Shown in pieces: positions 1-6,436 of a stretch of DNA of 8,363 bases. The stretch is from positions 1 through 8,363 of the forward strand of contig JANYAL010000176.1 in the NCBI GenBank assembly GCA_025361325.1, read 5' to 3'. Positions within the stretch are counted from its first letter, which is position 1. Each line of letters starts with the position of its first letter. Made by a program: the position numbers and the translations under genes. Source of the stretch: Bacteroidota bacterium. Its GTDB lineage: Bacteria > Bacteroidota > Bacteroidia > Chitinophagales > Chitinophagaceae. The notes beneath the pieces are model-generated. The model saw only the letters and a list, made by a program, of their open reading frames with translations. It was not told the origin of the DNA and did no database searches.

Positions 1-882
1 GCTTCCATCATCATCATCAATGAGAACCAGGAGTTGAAACAGGCTGTCTTGGCCACCCTGATACGTGTACCTGACGCCTATACTGCTTTTGCCCGCCTGC
101 TTGACACCTACCAGCACCTGGAAAGGAAACAATTGAGCGGAATACAGCAGCCTGTATATATTGATGCAACTGCAAAGACCGGCGAAAATGTATTCATCGG
201 GGCCTTTGCCTATCTGGGTGAACAGGTGGTGGTTGCTGATGGTGTGAAGATCTACCCCGGGGTCTTCCTGGGCAACCAGGTCATTGTAGGTGAAAACACC
301 GTCATACATCCGGGGGTAAAGATCTACCATAACTGTGTAATTGGTAAGAATGTGACCATACATGCCGGCACGGTCATCGGCAGCGATGGCTTTGGTTTTG
401 CCCCTCAGTCAGATGGAACTTTTCGTAAGGTTCCACAGATCGGCAACGTAATTATTGAGAATGGTGTGGAGATCGGTGCCAATTCCACGATTGACCGGGC
501 TACCATTGGCAGCACGCTCATCCGGGCAGGCGCCAAACTGGATAACCTGTTACAGATTGCTCACAATGTGGAGATCGGTACCAATTCCGTCATCGCCGCC
601 CAGTCGGGCATAAGCGGAAGCACCAAAGTGGGAAACAATGTAATGATTGGTGGCCAGGCAGGTATAGTAGGTCATTTACAAATTGCCGACGGAACAAAAA
701 TAAATGCACAGAGTGGCGTAAGCAAATCAATCAAGACCCCTAATACATCGGTCACCGGCTCCCCTGCCTTTGATTATACTGCCGCACTCAGAAGCCAGGT
801 TGCGCTACGCAATCTCCCTGAACTGGAAAAGAAAGTGGCGGCATTGGAAAAATTAATAGCAACATTAACATCCGGTAAGTAA
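1..882 (+). CDS. lpxD: UDP-3-O-(3-hydroxyacyl)glucosamine N-acyltransferase LpxD, 5' end missing
   Basis: This gene encodes the third enzyme of lipid A synthesis, which transfers a 3-hydroxyacyl chain from acyl-ACP to the 2-amino group of UDP-3-O-acylglucosamine in the cytoplasm. The frame is open from base 1, so the start lies upstream. The 293 visible residues compare with about 340 in the family, so roughly 50 N-terminal residues are missing. The end of the N-terminal uridine-binding domain is seen first ([17 protein letters not shown]). A long left-handed beta-helix of hexapeptide repeats follows (IGxx, VxIxxG patterns), then a charged C-terminal helix ([14 protein letters not shown]). 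The motif [11 protein letters not shown] contains the histidine equivalent to E. coli His239, the catalytic base (codon 562-564). A TTG at 34 is an internal leucine codon, not the start. Linkage to lpxC and lpxA supports the call. Confidence 0.96.
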   Translation, partial: ASIIIINENQELKQAVLATLIRVPDAYTAFARLLDTYQHLERKQLSGIQQPVYIDATAKTGENVFIGAFAYLGEQVVVADGVKIYPGVFLGNQVIVGENTVIHPGVKIYHNCVIGKNVTIHAGTVIGSDGFGFAPQSDGTFRKVPQIGNVIIENGVEIGANSTIDRATIGSTLIRAGAKLDNLLQIAHNVEIGTNSVIAAQSGISGSTKVGNNVMIGGQAGIVGHLQIADGTKINAQSGVSKSIKTPNTSVTGSPAFDYTAALRSQVALRNLPELEKKVAALEKLIATLTSGK

Positions 883-958
883 TTGCTGAGGAGAAGTTGA
901 ACTACATTTACCGCCATAGGTCTGCCTTGACCAATTACTGAAAAATTAATCATACAAG

Positions 959-3445
959 TTGAGTTTTCATTTGAAACAACTGCTTTTTACCTTTTTCCTT
1001 TTTTGCGGGGCAGAGGTCCGGTCACAGGATATCCTCCTTTCCGGCACCATACAGGATGCACATACGAAAGAGCCGGTCAGCTATGCCTCTGTATATTTTA
1101 CAAGGTCAGGTATCGGCAAGACCTCTGACAGCGCCGGTAATTTTTCCTTCCAGTTCAGTCAGAAGGTTCGCGATACGCTGGTGATCAGTTATGTGGGGTA
1201 CGCATTGATGAAGATACCCGTTGATGCATTCGCCAATGGGAAAAGGCTGATCATTCAATTGGAAAGGGGGGGTGCAACAAACGAGGTGATCATCAAGTCG
1301 AAATTCAACAAGGGGCTCTTCCTGTGGAGGAAGATCATGAGCAAAAAGAAGTTCTATAACCGGTACAATCTCACCAACTTCGGGTATGAGGCTTATAATA
1401 AACTAGAGATCGACCTGAAGAATTTCAATGCATACAAAGCCAAGCGGAATTTCATCCTGAAACCCTTCTCCTTCATTTTCGACCATATTGACAGCACTTC
1501 CGAAAAGGTCCCCTTTCTACCCGCCTACCTGCTGGAGAACATGAGTGATTATGCCTACCAGCATGAACCGAAGAAATTCTTTGAGAACATCAAAGCCAGC
1601 AACCAGAAAGGATTCAAGAATGAGAGTATCAGCCGCTTCATGGGTGTGATGGACCAGAATGTGAACATCTACAACAATTTTGTGATCGTCATAGACAAGG
1701 ATTTCATAAGTCCTTTCAATGATAATGCGGATACCTATTATATTTTTTCCGTACCTGATACGCAATATTTAGCTGATAAAAGAAGGTTGCTTCATTTTGT
1801 ATTTAGGCCTAAACGGGCCGGGCAGAATACTTTTGAAGGGGATGCCTGGGTACTCGACAAGACCTACCAGATCCAGAAGATATCCCTTTACCTGGGCAAG
1901 GAGGCCAATATCAATTATATCGACCGCATCAGTGTATTCCAGGAATTCCTGCCGATCAATGATTCCGTCTATTTTCTGAACCGGGATAAATTCTTTGCGG
2001 ATTTCAAACTGCTGGGAAAGCATACACTCACTTTCATCGGCAGAAAGACGACCTCTTACCGAAACATTATCATCAATAACGACTCCATCACCAACCTGTT
2101 CAGAAAACAGCCGATACAGGAAGTGATCAGAATCGAACCGAATGTAAACGAAAAGAATGATGCGTACTGGAAAACGATCCGGCATGACAGCCTTTCTGTG
2201 AATGAGAAGGCCATCTATTTCGCCATCGACAAACTACTGGAGATGCCTAAGTTCAAGAAGCTTCAAAAGACTTTGAGATTTCTGGGTACAGGTTATCGTA
2301 ATATCGGTTATTTTGAAATCGGCCCCTGGTACAACTGGATAAGCAGCAGTTCCTGGGAAGGTACCAGGTTCCGGTTCGACCTGGGAAACAATACAAAGTT
2401 CAGTAAGGACATCTACCTCCACGGTTACCTGGCTTACGGCACGCTTGACAATAAATTCAAAGGGAAAGCGGAAGGGTACTGGATCCTTAGCCGGAAACCC
2501 AAACGGACACGGATCCATTTTTCCTATTCTGATGATATTGATAACGGCATCACCCAGTATGGTGAGGTAAGCCAGGACAATTTATTCTCCTTCTTACTTC
2601 GAAAACCAAGTACCAGCCGAAAATTTATTCAGGTGAAGGATACAAGATTAGAATTATACCGGGAATTGGGAAAAGGTTTCTCTACGGAATGGTTCTTTAC
2701 CCACCTGCAATTCGATCCATTGAAGAACCTACCAGTCAAATCCTCATTCCCGGTAAGCAGTGGCAATTCACTTACCAATTTTGAAGTGGCATTGCGTTTA
2801 CGTTTTGCTTATCTGGAGAAATTCGTGGAGGGTGACTATTTCAGATATACCTTGGGGAGCCCCTATCCTATTGTGGAAATGATACTGGCAAAGGGATTCC
2901 CTGGTGTCATGAACAGTGCCTACAGTTATACCAGGATATCTGCCTCCGTGCATGATAACGTAAAGATCTCACCATATGGTACTTTATCTTATAAGGCCTA
3001 TGCCGGAAAGATAAATGGCGCTTTGCCTTTTACCTTCCTGGAGAACCATGCAGGCAATGATCTCAATTATTACTATCCTTCATCGCTTAACCTGATGAAC
3101 CGTTTTGAATACCTCAGTGACAAATATGCCGGAATAAACCTGGAGCATAATGTAGGCTCAGGCCTGTTCCGTTTCATACCGTTTACGCGTAAATTGAAAT
3201 GGCGGCAGTTCTGGAATGCCAAGGCATTATGGGGTTCGCTCAGTGCTGAGAACCAGACGATCAATAATGCCGCCGGTACATTTAAATCGCTGAACGGGAA
3301 GACCTATATGGAAATGGGTACAGGTATAGATAATATCCTGAAGATTTTTCGGGTAGACCTCGTATGGCGTCTTTTACCTTCTACACCCAACGACATCAGG
3401 TCATCCAGGTTTGGCGTCTTTGGAAGTTTTCAGTTTCAGTTCTGA
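959..3445 (+). CDS. DUF5686-family outer-membrane protein with carboxypeptidase-regulatory-like domain
   Basis: The 828-residue product is predicted to be exported. A hydrophobic signal peptide (residues 5-18, KQLLFTFFLFCGA) precedes a likely signal peptidase I cleavage site near VRS-QD. Cys16 lacks a good lipobox, so a lipoprotein is less likely. Residues 26-102 resemble a carboxypeptidase-regulatory-like beta-sandwich (SGTIQDAHTKEPVSYASVYF, then GNFSF and ISYVGY). This domain is common at the N-terminus of Bacteroidota outer-membrane proteins. The rest fits DUF5686, and the C-terminal part has alternating aromatic/polar strands ending FGVFGSFQFQF with a terminal Phe, as in outer-membrane beta-barrels. 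No substrate or function can be assigned. The start is TTG: an in-frame stop at 947-949 blocks extension, and the first in-frame ATG is at codon 84, beyond the signal peptide. TTG at 971 is an alternative. It sits between lpxD (76 bases upstream) and lpxC, which hints at an envelope role. Confidence 0.85.
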   Translation: MSFHLKQLLFTFFLFCGAEVRSQDILLSGTIQDAHTKEPVSYASVYFTRSGIGKTSDSAGNFSFQFSQKVRDTLVISYVGYALMKIPVDAFANGKRLIIQLERGGATNEVIIKSKFNKGLFLWRKIMSKKKFYNRYNLTNFGYEAYNKLEIDLKNFNAYKAKRNFILKPFSFIFDHIDSTSEKVPFLPAYLLENMSDYAYQHEPKKFFENIKASNQKGFKNESISRFMGVMDQNVNIYNNFVIVIDKDFISPFNDNADTYYIFSVPDTQYLADKRRLLHFVFRPKRAGQNTFEGDAWVLDKTYQIQKISLYLGKEANINYIDRISVFQEFLPINDSVYFLNRDKFFADFKLLGKHTLTFIGRKTTSYRNIIINNDSITNLFRKQPIQEVIRIEPNVNEKNDAYWKTIRHDSLSVNEKAIYFAIDKLLEMPKFKKLQKTLRFLGTGYRNIGYFEIGPWYNWISSSSWEGTRFRFDLGNNTKFSKDIYLHGYLAYGTLDNKFKGKAEGYWILSRKPKRTRIHFSYSDDIDNGITQYGEVSQDNLFSFLLRKPSTSRKFIQVKDTRLELYRELGKGFSTEWFFTHLQFDPLKNLPVKSSFPVSSGNSLTNFEVALRLRFAYLEKFVEGDYFRYTLGSPYPIVEMILAKGFPGVMNSAYSYTRISASVHDNVKISPYGTLSYKAYAGKINGALPFTFLENHAGNDLNYYYPSSLNLMNRFEYLSDKYAGINLEHNVGSGLFRFIPFTRKLKWRQFWNAKALWGSLSAENQTINNAAGTFKSLNGKTYMEMGTGIDNILKIFRVDLVWRLLPSTPNDIRSSRFGVFGSFQFQF

Positions 3446-3499
3446 TGCGTCCTATCTTCTTGATTTTTTACAAAAGACGTAACTCACTTAAATTTAAAA

Positions 3500-3507
3500 T
3501 ACCTTTG
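3500..3507 (+). promoter_or_regulatory. Candidate Bacteroidota -7 promoter element upstream of lpxC-fabZ
   Basis: TACCTTTG matches the TAnnTTTG consensus of the Bacteroidota housekeeping sigma factor exactly and is followed by CA, a common extension. It would start transcription around 3511-3514 and give a leader of about 16-19 bases before the lpxC ATG at 3530. I see no clear TTTG -33 element at the expected 19-21 base spacing, so the call rests on the -7 box and its position in the 84-base gap after the DUF5686 gene. Confidence 0.55.
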
Positions 3508-3512
3508 CAAAC

Positions 3513-3520
3513 TAAATTTG
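3513..3520 (+). promoter_or_regulatory. Second candidate -7 element directly upstream of lpxC-fabZ
   Basis: TAAATTTG is also an exact TAnnTTTG match, 13 bases downstream of the first box and only 9 bases before the lpxC start. If used, the transcript would begin at about 3524-3527, giving an almost leaderless lpxC message. No -33 element is evident. In an AT-rich gap such a match can occur by chance, so it is weaker than the upstream box. Confidence 0.3.
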
Positions 3521-3529
3521 GAATAATGT

Positions 3530-4936
3530 ATGGATAAAAACTTTAATCCAGATAAACAACATACGCTTTCAAAGTCAGTAAGTATATCGGGTACTGGCCT
3601 TCATACGGGGATTAATGTGGATATGACATTAAAACCTGCCAATCCTGGTTTTGGATTCCAGTTCCAGCGGATGGATCTCCCCGGATCACCTGTTATAAAA
3701 GCTGATTGTGACCTGGTAACGGATACTTCCAGGGGCACCACCCTTGAAAAGGGAGAAGCCAAAGTAAGTACCGTTGAGCATATACTGGCCGCATTGGTAG
3801 GTATGGGAGTTGATAATTGCCTGGTAGAACTGACAGGACCTGAGATCCCTATAATTGACGGAAGCAGCGAACCATTTGTTGAGATCATTGAAAGTACGGG
3901 GGTACTGGAACAGGATGCAGCAAAAGCATGGTATTCCATCGATACGAATATCTCGCATTATGATGATGTAAAGCGGGTTGAAATGACTGCTCTTCCTGCT
4001 ACCAATTATCAAATCACTACCCTTATAGATTTTAACAGCCCTGTGCTGGGTACACAACATGCCAGCCTTAAATCCATGAAGGAATTCCAGGCAGAGATCG
4101 CTCCCTGCCGGACCTTTTGCTTTTTGCATGAACTGGAAATGCTGATTGATAATAACCTTGTAAAGGGTGGCGATATCAACAATGCCATTGTGGTGGTGGA
4201 CCGCCCTGTCACTGATGAGGAGATGAGCAGGCTCGCAAAGGCATTCGGCAGAAGCAAAGTAGAGGTCAAAAGCGAGGGCTATCTCAATAATCTGGAACTT
4301 CGTTTTCCCAATGAACCCGCACGCCATAAATTACTGGATGTAGTGGGCGATCTTGCCCTTATCGGTTATCCAATCAAGGCCCATATCATTGCCAACCGCC
4401 CTGGCCATAGTAGTAATGTTGAATTTGCAATAAAGATCAAGCAATACATCAAAAAGAATAAACACACTAAGGATATCCCGGTTTACAACCCCAACCAGGA
4501 GCCGGTATATACACAGCAACAGATCGAAAAGACACTGCCGCACCGGTATCCCTTCCTATTTGTTGACAAGATCATTGAGTTATCTGATAAACAGATCGTG
4601 GGCATAAAGAATGTAACGTTCAATGAATTCTTTTTCCAGGGCCATTTTCCGGGTAACCCGGTAATGCCCGGCGTATTGCAGATAGAAGCTCTGGCACAGA
4701 CAGGCGGTATCCTTTGTATCAATTCCATGCCCGAGGGACAATATGATACCTATTTTCTGAAAATTGATAACTGCAAATTCAAACAAAAAGTGGTACCAGG
4801 AGATACCATGATCCTGAGAATGGAACTCACTGAGCCCATCCGTAGGGGGATTTGTGTAATGAAAGGAAGCGTGTATGTCGGCAATAAATTGTGTGCAGAA
4901 GCAGATATGACTGCTCAACTGGTGAAGAGAACGTAA
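3530..4936 (+). CDS. lpxC-fabZ: Bifunctional UDP-3-O-acyl-N-acetylglucosamine deacetylase / 3-hydroxyacyl-ACP dehydratase (LpxC-FabZ fusion)
   Basis: The 468-residue protein joins two cytoplasmic enzymes. Residues about 8-305 are LpxC, the zinc-dependent deacetylase and committed step of lipid A synthesis. TVEH gives the general base Glu83 and zinc ligand His84, RHKLLDVVGD gives zinc ligands His266 and Asp270, and RPGHSSN gives the catalytic His293. Residues about 326-468 are FabZ, which dehydrates 3-hydroxyacyl-ACP in fatty acid synthesis. LPHRYPFLFVDKI opens the hot-dog fold, and GHFPGNPVMPG with QIEALAQ supplies the catalytic pair His372 and Glu386, 14 residues apart as in the family. A charged linker (about 306-325) connects them. 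Both active sites look intact. The fusion is known across Bacteroidota and couples two enzymes that compete for the 3-hydroxyacyl-ACP pool. ATG at 3530 is the only sensible start. An ATG at 3526 is out of frame and stops after three codons. Confidence 0.97.
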   Translation: MDKNFNPDKQHTLSKSVSISGTGLHTGINVDMTLKPANPGFGFQFQRMDLPGSPVIKADCDLVTDTSRGTTLEKGEAKVSTVEHILAALVGMGVDNCLVELTGPEIPIIDGSSEPFVEIIESTGVLEQDAAKAWYSIDTNISHYDDVKRVEMTALPATNYQITTLIDFNSPVLGTQHASLKSMKEFQAEIAPCRTFCFLHELEMLIDNNLVKGGDINNAIVVVDRPVTDEEMSRLAKAFGRSKVEVKSEGYLNNLELRFPNEPARHKLLDVVGDLALIGYPIKAHIIANRPGHSSNVEFAIKIKQYIKKNKHTKDIPVYNPNQEPVYTQQQIEKTLPHRYPFLFVDKIIELSDKQIVGIKNVTFNEFFFQGHFPGNPVMPGVLQIEALAQTGGILCINSMPEGQYDTYFLKIDNCKFKQKVVPGDTMILRMELTEPIRRGICVMKGSVYVGNKLCAEADMTAQLVKRT

Positions 4937-4937
4937 A

Positions 4938-4951
4938 TATAAATATTTATA
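4938..4951. repeat. Perfect 14-base AT-only palindrome in the lpxC-fabZ to lpxA gap
   Basis: TATAAATATTTATA is a perfect inverted repeat with no loop. It begins one base after the lpxC-fabZ stop codon, inside the 48-base gap before lpxA. It has no GC stem and no T-run in the right place, so it is not a convincing terminator. It could be a protein-binding site or simply AT-rich spacer. Confidence 0.35.
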
Positions 4952-4984
4952 AAACAATCTGCAGATTTGCTAATTTACCAATAG

Positions 4985-5782
4985 ATGATTCATCCGCATA
5001 CATATATACACCCCAATGCCAAACTGGCAACCAATGTGAAGGTCGATCCATTCAGTGTCATTCACCAGAATGTAGAGATAGGTGACGGCACCTGGATTGG
5101 CAGTAATGTCACCATCATGGAGGGCGCCAGGATCGGCAAGAACTGCCGCATATTCCCTGGAGCTGTAATTGCAGCCATCCCGCAGGATCTGAAATATGAC
5201 GGCGAACAGACCACCGTGGAGATTGGGGATTACACAACCATACGGGAATTTGTTACAGTGAACCGGGGAAGCAAGGACAAGTGGACCACCAAAGTGGGCA
5301 ACAACTGCCTTATTATGGCTTATAGCCATATTGCACATGATTGTATTGTTGGCAATAACTGCATTATGAGCAATAACACCCAGATGGCCGGGCATGTGAC
5401 ATTGGGCGATAATGCCATCCTAGCCGGCATGTGCGCGGTGCACCAGTTCGTTCAGATCGGCCAGTATGCATTCATTGCAGGAGGATCACTGGTAAGCAAG
5501 GATGTTCCTCCCTATATCAAAGCGGGTCGTACACCACTCAGTTATGCAGGCGTTAATTCAGTAGGTCTAAAACGCAAGGGATTCTCGCTGGAGCGCATTA
5601 ATCACATTCTTGACATATACCGGATCATTTACAACAAAGGCATGAACACATCGCAGGCGCTCAATTTTATCGAAGAGGAATTACCCGCAACTGATGAACG
5701 GGATGAGATTGTGACCTTTATACGCGATAGCGGGCGGGGCATCATCAAGCGCTTCACAAAAGGCAGCACGGATGACGAATAA
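4985..5782 (+). CDS. lpxA: Acyl-ACP--UDP-N-acetylglucosamine O-acyltransferase LpxA
   Basis: This gene encodes the first enzyme of lipid A synthesis, which transfers a 3-hydroxyacyl chain from ACP to the 3-OH of UDP-GlcNAc. The 265 residues match the usual 260-265. Residues 1-185 are hexapeptide repeats forming a left-handed beta-helix, and residues about 195-265 are the C-terminal helical domain (GLKRKGFSLERI). SHIAHDC holds His115 and His118, equivalent to E. coli His122 and the catalytic base His125. AGHV (His137) and VHQF (His153) match E. coli His144 and His160. QDLKY and TTIREFVTVNRG are typical family motifs. Gly166 aligns with E. coli Gly173, the hydrocarbon-ruler position, so a long acyl chain is plausible (inferred). 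The gene follows lpxC-fabZ by 48 bases and is probably cotranscribed with it. Confidence 0.97.
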   Translation: MIHPHTYIHPNAKLATNVKVDPFSVIHQNVEIGDGTWIGSNVTIMEGARIGKNCRIFPGAVIAAIPQDLKYDGEQTTVEIGDYTTIREFVTVNRGSKDKWTTKVGNNCLIMAYSHIAHDCIVGNNCIMSNNTQMAGHVTLGDNAILAGMCAVHQFVQIGQYAFIAGGSLVSKDVPPYIKAGRTPLSYAGVNSVGLKRKGFSLERINHILDIYRIIYNKGMNTSQALNFIEEELPATDERDEIVTFIRDSGRGIIKRFTKGSTDDE

Positions 5783-5811
5783 AGCCGCCGCAAATATAGC
5801 GATTTACCCCC

Positions 5812-6432
5812 ATGCAGATCATACTGACAGATACCGGAAAACGTTTCAACCACGAATGGATATTCCGGCATATAAGTCATGTATTTGATTCCGGTAAATG
5901 CTATGCCATTACCGGGGCCAATGGTTCGGGCAAATCAACGCTTTTGCAGGTGATAGCAGGTTCACTGACCTACAATGAAGGTAGGGTACAATACCAGATG
6001 CCGAGTTTTCAGTGCCCGGAAAATGATCAATATAAACACATTTCCATGGCTGCTCCTTACCTGGAACTTATCGAAGAGATGACGGCCAATGAGATATTAT
6101 CCTTTCACCGCTCATTCAAACTATTAAATGTAAGCAATGAAAGGGCCTTGGAGCTAATACAACTTTCCGCCGATGCCGATAAACAAGTTCGGTATTACAG
6201 CAGTGGAATGAAACAACGGTTAAAACTGGCGCTGGCCTTTTTCAGCAATACCCCGGTACTTTTTCTGGATGAACCAACCACAAACCTAGATGCAGAAGGA
6301 GTTGCTTTGTATCATGAACTCATCACCAATTTTACCAAAGACAAACTGGTGATCGTGAGCAGCAACAATTCACAGGAATATCATTTTTGTGAAGAGGTCA
6401 TAGAAATGGAAAAGTATAAAATGAATGGATGA
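5812..6432 (+). CDS. Short ABC-type ATP-binding protein, no permease alongside
   Basis: The 206-residue protein is a single ABC nucleotide-binding domain with no membrane segment. It has a Walker A (GANGSGKST, 35-43), a signature loop (SSGMKQR, 130-136, in place of LSGGQ), a Walker B with catalytic Glu (VLFLDEP, 149-155, Glu154) and a D-loop (NLDA, 158-161). Two usual switch residues look changed. The Q-loop reads AAPYLELIEEMT, with Pro82 where Gln is expected. The H-loop reads IVSSNNSQE, with Asn185 where His is expected. It starts 29 bases after lpxA on the same strand, so it is probably expressed with the lipid A genes. The next gene is convergent, so no partner permease lies downstream. 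An export role for an envelope component, or a non-transport ATPase role, are both possible. The substrate cannot be assigned. Confidence 0.85.
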   Translation: MQIILTDTGKRFNHEWIFRHISHVFDSGKCYAITGANGSGKSTLLQVIAGSLTYNEGRVQYQMPSFQCPENDQYKHISMAAPYLELIEEMTANEILSFHRSFKLLNVSNERALELIQLSADADKQVRYYSSGMKQRLKLALAFFSNTPVLFLDEPTTNLDAEGVALYHELITNFTKDKLVIVSSNNSQEYHFCEEVIEMEKYKMNG

Positions 6433-6436
6433 ATTG

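Noticed and set aside
7..19. Short ATC repeat encoding four isoleucines at the left edge.
   Set aside because: It falls inside the conserved LpxD coding frame at a hydrophobic strand. Four units are too few to suggest phase variation.
919..932. Inverted repeat GGTC-6-GACC between lpxD and the DUF5686 gene.
   Set aside because: A four-base stem without a T-run is too weak to call a terminator.
888..941. Purine-rich GAGGAGAAG followed by TTG and a 14-codon ORF.
   Set aside because: Too short, TTG-initiated, and Shine-Dalgarno use is weak in this group. It looks like chance in the lpxD downstream gap.
1769..2185. A 138-codon open frame antisense to the DUF5686 gene.
   Set aside because: The overlapping + strand gene has signal peptide, domain and barrel features across this region. 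The antisense product shows no family signature.
3686..4327. A 213-codon open frame on the - strand, antisense to lpxC-fabZ.
   Set aside because: It lies entirely within the LpxC part of the strongly conserved lpxC-fabZ gene, and its product has no recognisable motif. It is best explained as a by-product of codon use on the other strand.
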